This document shows, in pieces, positions 32,975-43,587 of a DNA stretch of 64,000 bases (position 1 is the stretch's first letter; the number at the start of each line of letters is the position of its first letter). Under the pieces are notes generated by a model. That model was not told the DNA's origin. It ran no database searches and saw nothing but the letters and a program-made list of their open reading frames with translations. Where the stretch lies: the NCBI GenBank assembly GCA_035578175.1, contig JAQMRL010000003.1, forward strand, positions 106,628,969 to 106,692,968, written 5' to 3'. The translations under genes were made by a program, and so were the position numbers. The stretch is from Catonia carolina (Eukaryota; Arthropoda; Insecta; Hemiptera; Achilidae).

Positions 32975-33582
32975 CGATATTGTCGAAGAGTTTAAATATC
33001 TTGTCGAGACAATAACTTACAACGGAAATGAGAAAGCGTCCTGGAAAATTAAAACCAAGAAAATAGCGAAAGCCCAGCAACTTACCAAGAACACATACAA
33101 CAAGAAAGACCTATCTTCAATCTGAACTGCAACACTATAAAACGGTAGTACAACTCGAAGCCACTTATTGCTGCGAAACTATTTCTAATTTCAAAACCAA
33201 AACGAGAATAACAGAAATTTTGGGATAGAAACAAGAATCCTTAGGACTCGCATAAACAAAAACGGAAACTCCACGATATCTAGATCTTAATGTGTAATTC
33301 TGAACTCTACAATAAAATCAAGCCAATTACTGATATCATGCCGAAGAAACGAATTTCTTTCTACGGGCATTTACTTAGAATACCGGAAAATCGAGTAACT
33401 AAACCACTAATTTCTACAATTAACTCGTAGAAAAATTATCAAAGGTGGTTGGCCGAAGTAAAACAAGATATGCAAGAACCTAACATTGCAGAACAAGATC
33501 TTTTAGAAAAATCTGAACAGCTTAAGTTGCTTAAAGATAAAGACAAAAGATTTGTCGAAAAACTCAAGCTCCATCGTCAATG
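32975..33582 (+). pseudogene. LINE ORF2 C-terminal half (RTE-like), decayed
   Basis: Read on the plus strand across frames: DIVEEFKYLVETITYNGNEK, then WKIKTKKIAKAQQLTKNTYN, HYKTVVQLEATYCCETIS, KRISFYGHLLRIPENRVTKP, WLAEVKQDMQEPNIAEQDLL, and finally KRFVEKLKLHRQ and a stop at 33580. FKYLG-like, F-x-GHL-R-x-P-x-N-R and the 'VKQDM.EL' segment are typical of the region C-terminal to the reverse transcriptase in non-LTR retrotransposons; RTE-like is my best guess. Several stops and at least two frame changes make it dead. No tail was recognised. Confidence 0.75.
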
Positions 33583-34378
33583 ATTTGTACAGATAAAATC
33601 AGATCCCAAAATATGAAGAATTAATTATTGGGAAAAGCGTAAGAATCCTAAAACCAAACTAAGAAGGATTTTTAGATTTCATTTAAGTGGTGTAATGGTG
33701 TCGTAAAAGCAAAATAAAAACGAAAGTTGATTCAAATGTAAAAAGTAATTCCTAAGAATTTAGTGATTTTTCAAATACCTTCTTAACTAGCTCAAAATGT
33801 ACAGTTGCTAGTCAGCGCGCTAGTTCTCTTATAATGTTAATGATTCCTGAATCCTGAATCCTGGTTGAGAGGGCTAAGAAGCCCTATGATGGCGACATCG
33901 TGTTAAGGAACACCTGGTCGCTCGGGGAACAATATAACAGAATAATTGCAACCTCAAGAAATTTAGGGGGAATTTTATAGTTTAAATAGGAAATAGGATT
34001 CTGGTTCTTGGGACATTGGAACTGGGACTTGAAAGGAGGTAATTTATTTTTAGAAGTTATTTGTGGAAAATTTAAATTAAAAGACAAGTCGGTTTAAGAG
34101 CGGCTCTTTTATTTTATTTTATATTTCAGTGGCCTTTTTCAGTTTTGTGGGAGTCCTTTATTTCCTTTATTCTAATGATTCCTTTATTTCAACTTCTGGC
34201 TGTGTAATGATATCCATAAGTTTCAAAGCAGCAAATTTACACTAGTATCAATTTACATAAGTAAAATAAAAAATACGATTCTCATATTCAGAAAGCTTTT
34301 ACAACACATTGTTCATCTTCAGATATGTACATATTTTTGAAGCAATGTATTAAAATAATTCTAATGGCACTAGCACAA
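33583..34378. other. AT-rich DNA, nothing recognised
   Basis: CCTGAATCCTGAATCCTGG at 33846-33864 is a tiny tandem repeat. A GC-richer patch follows at 33860-33930, of unknown origin. A CTGAAGATG block occurs on the minus strand near 34315. Confidence 0.35.
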
Positions 34379-34442
34379 GTCATTAATTAAAGTGCCCTTT
34401 GGCAGTTGTCATCAGAAACAAAGGGACATCTTAATTAATGAC
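34379..34442. repeat. Imperfect hairpin with stem of about 24 bp
   Basis: GTCATTAATTAAAGTGCCCT then TTG on the left pairs with CAAAGGGACATCTTAATTAATGAC (positions 34419-34442) on the right, with three or four mismatches. The loop is about 16 nt. It could be a small MITE core or a precursor-like hairpin. Confidence 0.65.
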
Positions 34443-34467
34443 ATATGCTAATATCAGAATGCGCTTT

Positions 34468-34602
34468 CTAGAGTGGCTGCCAATAAAATGCAAATTGCTG
34501 TGATGGTTACCAGCGTTCTGTAAGGATATTGGACATGAAGAAGAACAATAATAAAAAGAAACAGGAGAAGGAAGAGGATGAAGAAGAAGAGAAGAAGAAG
34601 CT
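34468..34602 (+). mobile_element. Possible LINE 3' end with (AAG)n-rich tail
   Basis: A purine-rich stretch (34532-34602) of AAG and GAGG triplets follows a segment that can be read NKMQIAVMVTSVL. The arrangement resembles the other ANV/ANI-plus-AAG ends, but the coding match is weak. It may be only a microsatellite. Confidence 0.3.
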
Positions 34603-35236
34603 GACACTACTGTTTTTTGTAATATAATACAACTTCAAGAAATTTGTATGCGACAGCTGAAAATGCATTAAAATTTTGCAAAGCGTACCTGAACTTGTCA
34701 TTTTTCATTTTACTTATTTCATAAATTAATGAATGTTGCTTTAATTTTGATATTCTTAAATCAGATCTTTTTTCTTTCTTAGACTAGTTTAATAGAATTT
34801 TACAGACCGATAAATCAATGCAATAAAGATTGATACATAAAAAACTAGCTTACAGTGTCAATTATAACTGAACAACTACGGTGCTTATCATAATTATTTA
34901 TTCATTAAATTATCATCAAATAAACAAAAAGTAAATTTTTAGTAAACACATCATAAAAAACATAATATTTAGAACGTTAAATTAATATTTTTAAGAATTT
35001 TTCACCCTGAAATTACTCTGGTTATCCCACGGGATAAATATTTCGTGATAATGTTTTTCTTGATCAAGTTCTACACTAATATGGACTTTTTCCGCGGCTT
35101 CTTTGGGCAAAATCCCAAAGGATAAGTAGATATACTACAGGTTTGTAGTTGCTTTAATAAAACCCATTTTTCTAGAAAATATTTTTATTTTATATCGTTT
35201 AAATATAGAAATATAATTTCAATACCATTGAAATTC
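34603..35236. other. AT-rich DNA, nothing recognised
   Basis: No coding frame or repeat match seen. Confidence 0.4.
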
Positions 35237-35442
35237 ATACCACAGGGTTGGATTGTACAATGAAATTCATTACTCTTAGAGGATATAACTCTAACTAGAG
35301 TCTTTCACACCTCTACCTCCTCTGTTCTTAAATTCATCAGTTATATAACTTCCTGACCTTCTGATTAGAAACAGAACTAGTTTTTGTAGCTGTGGTACTA
35401 TCAGACTGAGTACAAATAATTTAATACTCCACCTGCCTGTTT
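35237..35442 (-). mobile_element. Family H retroposon, copy 7, 5' half only
   Basis: It corresponds to the 5' half of the family: AATGAAATTCATTACTCTTA near its left edge and ACTCCACCTGCCTGTTTTGA at the right edge. The 3' half with hairpin and tail is missing, as in copy 5, and the break lies near the same place (next to the ACCACAGGGT block). Confidence 0.8.
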
Positions 35443-35585
35443 TGAACAATTGTTTATTTTATATTTATTTAATGAAACTTTTTTGAGATAAATATCTTCC
35501 GCAAGATAGTGGGTCCGAATATAATAGACAGACAATATGGGTTACGAGGTTGAGAAAAACTTTTCAAGGAAAATAAACGATTAAA

Positions 35586-36335
35586 AAGAAAAGGCTAAAA
35601 TTTTACGTACACTTGTATAGAATGAATAACAACCGGTTGAAAAAAAAACAAATTTTTAAGACACTAAACAATAGACCTAAGGTGTTGGATAAATGATTTA
35701 AAGAAATAAGATAGGATACTGAGAAAACCGGAATAAACAGAGGAAACTTAATGAATCGAACCAAATGCAGACAACTAATTACGGACTTTAAGGGCGTTGT
35801 TGTTCAGGTCATCAGCCGAACGGCTCTAGAGGCTTAACTAAGTAAAACGAGGAGTAAGGTGGTTTACCTTTGCCTTCCTCACTGAGTAGAAAAGTATCCT
35901 TATCAGCATGCCCGGCCCTCTGAAAAGGATCTACTTACCACCCTGCAAATGACACACACCTTCACTTCATTCGCCACAGGGTATGGCTGTAAAATGAAAT
36001 TCATTACTCTCAGAGGTTATAACTCTGACTGGTGTCTTTTACACACCTACCTCTTCTGTTTTTAAATTCTTCAGCCATATAATTGGCTGACCATGTAATA
36101 AAAACCAGAACTATTTTTTTGTAGCCCTGGAACTAGCAGATCAAGTGCAAATAATTGAACACTCCACTTGCCTGTAACGGGAAATTAACGGCGTCATGAA
36201 GAGCAAAAATGGAACTCCGGGTGGACAGAAGAAAGTAGACAAGCCTACAATGAGCAAATACTGAGAATGTAGGCGGCAAAAAGGGCTTACAGAAACGTCT
36301 GAAGTCACACGAGGTCTAAAATACGAGAAAAAATG
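35586..36335 (+). pseudogene. LINE ORF2 C-terminus interrupted by a family H copy
   Basis: The left part (35586-35795) reads LKFYVHLYRMNNNRLKKKQI, NNRPKVLDK then FKEIR and ends RQLITDFKGV. The right part (36182-36335), across two frames, reads WTEESRQAYNEQILRM then AAKRAYRN and SEVTRGLKYEKK with a stop. Together they follow the order of an RTE-like ORF2 C-terminus (F-x-HL.RM.NNR, then AAK(R/K)A, then TRGLKY). The minus strand at 45.6-46.2 kb carries a relative. The 386-bp insert between them is family H copy 8, so the LINE was present before that retroposon. Confidence 0.72.
35796..36181 (-). mobile_element. Family H retroposon, copy 8, nested in LINE
   Basis: From GTTGTTGTTCAGGTCATCAG (3' tail and hairpin, reversed; part of the GGTTTGAACC block is missing) to ACACTCCACTTGCCTGTAAC at its 5' end. 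The flanks TTTAAGGGCG and ATTAACGGCG might be an imperfect target-site duplication, but this is weak. Confidence 0.88.
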
Positions 36336-37206
36336 AAACATTTTGCAACTTTGATTAAAATACTTCAGCTATTCCTTCGTAATACGTAACAGTATTTCTG
36401 TTGTAATAAATTGCCTTACCAACAGTCAGATATGTAAATCACAAAATACGGTTGATGCTTTAAATTTTCAGGAAAACTTTACTATTATTTATAACGATAG
36501 AAAACTTTTATAAAGATTAAACATTACGTATGACATATCCATTGTATTTACTGGAAAGAACATCAATTTAAAAAGCGTCAGTATAAAATAAAAGAACAAC
36601 ATGGTAAGTTTACTTCCTTCTGCTTATATGTCAAAAATCTTTTAAGTAGGCGCCGTTTATAATAACATATGACGGTTACATGAAGCGTAGCAACAGTCGC
36701 GCCATGGCGAGACTAAAGTCCGTGGGTTGAGTCAAACCTAGAGTAACGTTATTTTCAGGTTCAAGAACCGATGTTGATGTAGGAAGTAAATATTTATATT
36801 TATAACTGGTCTAATGGTCTTTTATCTTGCATATCATCAGTCGGTGTGTATCTAATTTAACTTATGTTGTATTCGATTTTTCAATTAAAATAATAAACAT
36901 GTAGCAAATATATTTCTATCTAACTCTTTATTTTATAAAAGGAATCGCTGGAACATTTTACACAATTAGCAACTGTGGTGGGTTTTGATGCTACAACAAT
37001 TAACGATCAAACTGGAAACTTTCCAGATTTTAACTTGGAATTAAACTAGGCCTTTGGGTTTAGTAGTTGGGTGCACTACCGTTTGGAAATGGAAATCTAT
37101 GACTGTGAATTTCTTTCGCCACAAAGAACATACTGTTTGAAATGTATTTACTTTAAAGTAAAATAACTTCTTTAACTAGTAATTAATAACAAGTAACACA
37201 TATACC
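36336..37206. other. AT-rich DNA; possible old SINE-A relic
   Basis: ATTAGCAACTGTGGTGGGTT at 36965 and CAAACTGGAAACTTTCCAGA resemble the reversed SINE-A body, but too weakly to call. Otherwise nothing. Confidence 0.35.
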
Positions 37207-37809
37207 GGGTGGCCCATATGTCGGTTTCCCCATGAGATGGGACATTTCATTTTGATAAATTGGTAATAGTATAATGTTGGCAGCATCACGTACAACATTC
37301 ATTAGTTGTCTGTAACAGTAGCTAGTGTGAGGTACGTCTCCGTGTATTTACTATTTTTTTCCTTCGTAACAGTACTTTTAGAATGTTTACAATTGAACGA
37401 GTTTTCAAAGTTGATGAATGGATTGGTCGCCGTGGTACAATCGAATGGCCTGCGCGCTCGCCAGACTTAATGCCATGTGATTTGTCACTGTGAGGCATTC
37501 TTAAGGAATTAGTGTATTCTTCCAAGCCACAACACCTGTACGAACTAAAAAGTTCAATTAAAATAGCTTTTGACTTTGTAAATGACGATAAAATGTTAGT
37601 GTTGATAATTTGTGAATCAGTTTTAAGTTGCTGTATAAAGTGTATAGAGAATCATGGTGAATATTTTGAACACCTGCTATAACATTTTTAAGTTAATATA
37701 GATGTACAGTTCATATAATAAATTTGTTTTTTTTTGTCTGTAGGTTTCTTGTTCCATTAACCTTTCTTCCAATTTCCATAAATATTGGGGACCGACATAT
37801 GGGCCACCC
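37207..37809 (+). mobile_element. Mariner-like DNA transposon, deletion derivative, 603 bp
   Basis: Perfect terminal inverted repeats GGGTGGCCCATATGTCGGT at both ends (37207-37225 and 37791-37809). It carries the first codons and the last about 90 codons of a transposase, with the whole middle deleted. It belongs to a different family from the element at 27.9 kb, as shown by different termini and C-terminus. Confidence 0.9.
37383..37682 (+). pseudogene. Mariner-like transposase remnant, start fused to C-terminus
   Basis: From ATG at 37383 the frame reads MFTIERVFK, the usual first residues, and is then joined in frame to VDEWIGRRGTIEWPARSPDL, which lies just before and in the third catalytic motif. 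It continues MPCDLSL, then a TGA stop at 37491 where the family has tryptophan (L-W-G), then GILKELVYSSKPQHLYELKS and ends ENHGEYFEHLL with a stop at 37680. A TGG-to-TGA change is the only stop. The two missing catalytic aspartates and the DNA-binding domain make it non-functional. Confidence 0.85.
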
Positions 37810-38397
37810 TGCGTATATTTGTATGTTTATGAAATTATTAACTAATAAAATTTACATTTTAATAAAACAATAAAAAGTTAATGCCCCACGTTGGGCGCCG
37901 GTATGTGAACTGAAAAATTAAAGAATAATTAAGAAATGTAATCTTAAATTATCATATTAAAGCTTAAATGATCATATTACATAAAAATGACATTCATCCA
38001 CAGATCGGGAAGTATCAAAAACTACAAAACCTAGACTGTAAAAACTTTATATTTAATCAGATTCAGTTGATTCGTAGGTGATCGCCAAAAAATTATTTTG
38101 AAAATTTCACTCTAAAAGAAAGAAATGAAAAACTATGAAAATGTTTATTTAAAAATTATATCTTTAAGGAGTACTCTAGGCTTAAAATATACATAAACAA
38201 ATTTTAAATATTAAAAATTGTATATTTGTAATTTTGCTAATCCATTTTTAGGCCTACTTTAACCGAGAATTTATTGTTATTCAAAAAATGGCTCGTTAAA
38301 ATTAATTTTTCCGTATTTTCCATGGTTAGTTTTAACTTGTTTCCAGATCGATCCAGGGACCTTCTGATTAGTAGTACCTTTTCCTAACCATTACGCC
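37810..38397. other. AT-rich DNA, nothing recognised
   Basis: No frame or repeat relationship seen until the target-site duplication of family H copy 9 at 38386-38397. Confidence 0.4.
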
Positions 38398-38810
38398 TCT
38401 GCCGATAACTGACAGGTGGAGTGTCAAATTACTTACACTCAATCTGTTCGTTGCAGGACTAAAATAAATAGTTCTGTTTTTTAACACATGGTCAGCCAAT
38501 TAAATGATTGAATCGTTTAAGAACACAATAGGTAAAGGTGTAAAAGACACTAATCAGAGTTATTTCCTCTGAAAATAATGAATTTCGCTATACAGCCAGA
38601 CCCTGTGGTGAATGAAGTGAAGGTGTCATTTGCAGAGTGTAAAATATGTGCTTATCAGAGGGACCGGCATGTTGATAAGCGTTCTTTTCCACTCAGTGAG
38701 GAAGGCAGGGTAAACCACCTCGCTTCTCGTTTTACTTAGTAACACCTCTACAGGTTCAAACCAGCCTTTCGGCTGATAACCTAAACAACAACAACAACAA
38801 CAACAACAAC
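38398..38810 (+). mobile_element. Family H retroposon, copy 9, full length with target-site duplication
   Basis: The best reference copy. AACCATTACGCC precedes it (38386-38397) and follows the tail (38808-38819); because AAC could belong to the tail, the duplication is 9-12 bp. The 5' end is TCTGCCGATAACTGACAGGT. The 3' end has GGTTCAAACCAGCCTTTCGG, CTGATAACCTAAACAAC and then nine AAC units. The tandem tail plus duplication identifies a retroposon using target-primed reverse transcription. Length is about 410 bp. No open frame of use and no convincing RNA polymerase III block A at the 5' end. Confidence 0.92.
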
Positions 38811-38819
38811 CATTACGCC

Positions 38820-39871
38820 ATTATATTATTTTTAAGTGGCCCCTAAAAATTAATTTATTAAATTTCATGATTTTTCTTTTTGTTTCAGGTAACGAAAATT
38901 TGAAAATCTTGAAATGATAGTTTGAATTGCCGTTACAACAGCTTAACAAAAGAAAAATTAATAACAGGTAGTAGATTTTTTTATTACTTCGGATGGTCTT
39001 ACGATCAGATTGATGCGTTTCCAACAAACTTAATTCATTTTTTTAAGTTGTGCTATTTTTATTTAATAGGAGTATGCATTGTAAAATTTCTCGTACGCTA
39101 AAATTGCAGCTGCCTGTAAAGCATGTACATTTTTCTTGTATACCGGACTTCGAGTAATTAAGTACTGATTTTAATGAATTGGTAAAATAATGATACGTTA
39201 GAGTTATTAGCGAATACAGAAAGTCTGAAATATGAAATATTTTTGTAGAAGATAACAACGTTTAAAATCCTTCCGGAACAAATCCGGAAATAGTATCTTT
39301 GGCTTAGTACTCGAGTTCGCTACCAAGTGAAAAATAAAGATGGTCATTAATTTTAAATTTTATTATCGTTCAATTTAGTTTAATAAAATATTTATAGACT
39401 AAACAAAAAAATAAAAAATATGAGGAAATTTATTTCTTGGTTCGTGAGTTGAAGTCGGATATTGGAAATCCTAATCCTGAATCTAATCCTAAAATAAGGA
39501 ATGAAAACAAATTTTGTGGCATTCGCATGCCACTGCCAACGCGAATGTGATTGAATTTTTCTAACAATTCTTTTTGAATTTCCTGTGTTGCTTCAGTTTC
39601 TTTTCTCATCTTTTTCATCATTTCTTTTGTATTTTCTACTGGTTTAAATCTCCTTTAGGTTATTGCTTTAGTGGTTCATATAATATGTGTTTTTACAAAA
39701 AGAATAATACATAGCCTGTGATTTCATTGTTCAATTTTACTTTTATTTAATAAAAGATAAGCAAACAAATAAACCTACTCCTGAGGGTTAGTTTTCAATG
39801 TTTGGCTATTAAATGAAAGTTTCTTGTTTGAAATCCATTTAAGTGCTAAAATTTTAACACAAATTTTTACA
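38820..39871. other. AT-rich DNA, nothing recognised
   Basis: TTCCGGAACAAATCCGGAA at 39271-39289 is a small inverted repeat. Three minus-strand frames of 63-71 codons do not resemble known proteins. Confidence 0.4.
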
Positions 39872-39918
39872 CTGCACTGTACCCTGATGTAGTCGTTAAT
39901 GACGCAGATATAAATGAA
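39872..39918 (+). mobile_element. SINE-A, 3' fragment
   Basis: GCACTGTACCCTGATGTAGT then CGTTAATGACGCAGATATAA corresponds to the body and tail (CCACCGTAGTCGTTAATGACT...GATGCGAC). The head is missing and the middle is shortened. Confidence 0.45.
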
Positions 39919-41785
39919 ACAGTAAAAATGGAAAAATTAATTCTAAATCACAATTCCTGTTCTATTTGTATAAAAAACGAAATGTCATTCTCATTTTGAT
40001 AGATCTCTAAGACGAAACGAAATTGATAAGTTCAAATATTGTACGAAGTTTTATCTGTAAAAGTACTGCCCCAGTGCAAAATATTTGATACATAGGTATT
40101 TATTTTCCGAAGGAGGTAGCCTAAAAGACCTCTTAAAATCTGCAATTTGCATCTACACATAATTGCGATTCTTTGGTGAATAACCTTAAGTTGGGTTTTA
40201 TTATAACTTTTCAGGCATTGAAAAGGAAAATGCTACAACCGAGTCCGCATAATTTTTTGTTTTACACTCGCGGTTTAGGACGATAATACTAATGTAGATG
40301 GTAAAGGATAGCAGATGATAATGAGTGACCAAATAACGCCATTCAGTGGTGAAGCCAACCCCAGTGATGTTTGCAGCCTTAAAGAGTCTAGCAAACCTTT
40401 TTATTCAAATCCATTTTCTATAAATCTACTTAATATTACAAAACCACGTTTCGTTAAGAATATTTATTTGGCAACTAAGTTTAATTGAGCAAAAATTCTA
40501 GATTTTTTTTTTATCAACTTCAAAAGATTTTATTTTATTTCAATGTGTTATATAATTGGATACGTAAAATTAGAATAATTGTAGTAACTCTTTTATAAAA
40601 CTTTTTGTTTCTAAAAAATTTTGAATTTTATAGCGGATACGATTTACAATAGCGTCCGCTGCATTTTGCACGTACAAATAATTCGCAAAAATCATGCTGT
40701 GTTACAACTACCAAAATAAATTCTTTCGTAATTTGAGAGTAAGTTTTTTAATCTAGTCAACCTAGCACATTTTTTCCTCATGTAACTATAAACGGATTTA
40801 AAATACTAAACGAGTATTAAAATGGAATGCCCGGTAGTTTGGAGTTTCCCATTTAGTCACCCATGAGAAATTATTATTGATACATAAGCACAAAAAAATG
40901 TTCGTGTTGCAAAAAGTGAGATATTTCATAACTATAAAAAATAAAAAATTTTTAGAAGAGGACGTTGTATATGAGGTTCTCAAATTATAATATAAAGTCT
41001 TGAATTTAAACAAACATGAATAGTACTAAGTTTTGATTCAACAACAGATATTATACAAAAAAAGATGAGATTATATGTGAAATGTAGCTACTATTATATT
41101 TGCCGACAAGACTGGGACATGTGGAATGACCTCACCGACAAACTTGACCTCCAGTTTCAACTTCAACTTCAAAACAGCCCACATCACGTCACAAACCACC
41201 AACCGATTTGCATAACGTTCACAATTTCCTCTTATTATTCAACCTTTTTCACATGGAGAAAAATACTTTTTGGTCGACCTTGCAATTTTTAAACCACTCT
41301 GCCATCCTGTAAAATCTTTAGGACTATAAACTAGAATAAAGTAGTCGTGTAGTCGGATATTCTAGTCGTCGTTTATATCATTAGATTAGCCTAATGTCTG
41401 TCTTTTCTTTTATGTAAATGTACACCAATATTTTACTTAAACCTACCCATAAGATTGTTATTTTTAAACTTTATCAAAGAAATTTTATACCGACCTTCAT
41501 TACTTGCATTTTTGTTTTAAAATATTTACACAACTCTTTATAAAATAGTTCAATTATATCTCTAACTTGCAAAAAAGTAAAAATGATAATAAAATAAATT
41601 TGTCTAAAATGTTTTTATTTTTTATAAAATGCTCTACGTGACCAGTAATATTACACCACTTTATATATACGTTAAATTTTTGCCGCTAAAAAATGTATTA
41701 TATACGTAGGTAGGAAGACCAAACTATGCAATATTAAATAAATTTTAACAAAAACACTGTTGTGGTATGAGCACATTAGTTGGAT
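39919..41785. other. AT-rich DNA, nothing recognised
   Basis: A 75-codon plus-strand frame at 41065-41292 and a 71-codon minus-strand frame at 40798-41013 resemble no known protein. A GC-richer patch at 40300-40395 was not assigned. Confidence 0.35.
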
Positions 41786-41920
41786 GAATAAAGATAGGTG
41801 ACTCAGCAGAATGTGGAACTGGATCTCAAAGGAGAGAAAGAAAAGAGGACGCCCAGCAAAGCAATGGATGAGAAGAGTAACGGAGGTGGAGATCATTGAG
41901 GTCTATAGAACACCGTTTTG
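41786..41920 (+). pseudogene. LINE ORF2 C-terminal fragment
   Basis: The plus strand reads LSRMWNWISKERKKRGRPAK then QWMRRVTEVEIIE. K-R-G-R-P-x-x-x-W followed by a short acidic or hydrophobic stretch is a standard motif near the C-terminus of several LINE ORF2 proteins. Only this motif region is recognisable. Confidence 0.55.
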
Positions 41921-42095
41921 GATTCAAAAAGCCGCAAAAATAGTTATAAAAAATTGTTAAAAAGAGTTAACACTACAAAATGTTCGATTCAAGTTTTAAA
42001 TTTTTAATTAAAATTTTCCACGAGTTTTAAAATAATTATTTTCGTACACTAAAAGAAATACAAAAATGTAATTGTTATTGTTAATTAATAAATAA

Positions 42096-42443
42096 TGTTA
42101 GTTCCAGGGCTACAAAAAATAGTTCTGTTTCTTATCACATGGTCAGCGAATTAAAACACTGAAGTATTTAAGAAAAGAAGAGGTAGCGGTGTAAAAGGTA
42201 CTAATCAGTGTAAATCACTAATTCTCTGAAAGTAATAAATTTCATTTTACAGCCAGGTCCTGTGGTGACTAAAGTGAAGATGTCATTTTCAGGGTAGATG
42301 CTTTTTAGAAGGTCTGGCAAGCTGATAAGCATACTTTACAACTCAGTGAGGAAAGCAATTGTAAACCAACTCACTTCTTATTTTTCTTAGTAAAACCTCT
42401 AGAGATCAAAATCAGCCTTTCAGCTGACTACCTAAATAACACA
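42096..42443 (+). mobile_element. Family H retroposon, copy 10, 5'-truncated
   Basis: It starts within the consensus at GTTCCAGGGCTACAAAAAAT, lacking about 60 bp of the 5' end. It ends AATCAGCCTTTCAGCTGACT and CCTAAATAACACATAA. The loop region has changed to TTTCAGCTG, so the hairpin stem is partly lost. 5' truncation is the normal outcome of target-primed reverse transcription. Confidence 0.85.
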
Positions 42444-43587
42444 TAATAAATAAATATATATATATACATATAATTTTTTAAATATCATTATTTGCAATCA
42501 GTTTTTTAAAAATATATGAATAAATTAATTATTAATTTATTTATTTCTTTTTAGTCTTAAACTTGATTTAATATTATTACCGGTTGTACTAGTCATTTTA
42601 GACGTTATTCATCTGGACTTGGAATTTTTAGCTAATTCATTGTAGCTATCTGTGGTAATGTATTCGAATCCAGTATTCCTCAGGGAACAATACTCGGAAT
42701 AGGGATCTTAGGTTTATATAGTGTAAAAGCGACTGGACCAATTAAATATCTATTTTAAAAATTACCAAAAAAAGATGATTTAAATAAGATGAAGAATTTT
42801 TTTATTTAATGATAAAAATCAAATTTAAATTGAAGGCATAATTTTGTTTATAAAATGTCATTTATATGAGAAATTAATTTCTCATTAATTATTTTAAGAG
42901 CTTATTAATTTACAGCCTCTTTTACTTAAAATTACTTAATTATAAAATATTTAATACAGGCAATCTGTTTGTCAAATGCAGTGATTCCTACCCAGTGGTT
43001 TAATGATTTTTAAAAGAAGAGTGAGTCTAACTCTTCTGTAATCATCTTTAACACACAATAAGTTATGATGAAACGCTGTGATACCATCCCTTCACCCAAA
43101 CACTTAACACCACCCAGTTTTACATATTAATTAAATGCAAAGCGACTAAATTAGTTTGGGGTGAAAATTCTACACCCTGTAATACGTCACTGTTAAACTT
43201 TAATAAAACAATCTTTGATATATTTTGACAGTATTAAGAAAGCCAAGTGGAAAATTCTATTTATTTTTTTGTAAAATTAATAATTTTATAGTAAATTATT
43301 CGGTAGCATTAATATTCATGCCGTCTTGAAGCCTGTTAGTACAGACAGCTTTGTTTACGTATTTTAGAGCAAGTGAACTTGATTCCTTAAGAGTAACAGA
43401 AGCGTGGAATATTAATCAGTACCAATAGAACTCCTACAAAACATATTTAGATAACCTTTATATTTTTCTGGTTTTCAAAATTTTTCAGGGAAAATTTGTT
43501 GTTATGGTTTACTTGCGGTACTATATAAGAAAGATATTAACTACAAAATTGTACATGCATATTGAATTTTTTTCTCCCGGTTTAGTA
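42444..43587. other. AT-rich DNA, nothing recognised
   Basis: A short (TA)n run is at 42450-42470. No frame or repeat relationship seen. Confidence 0.4.
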
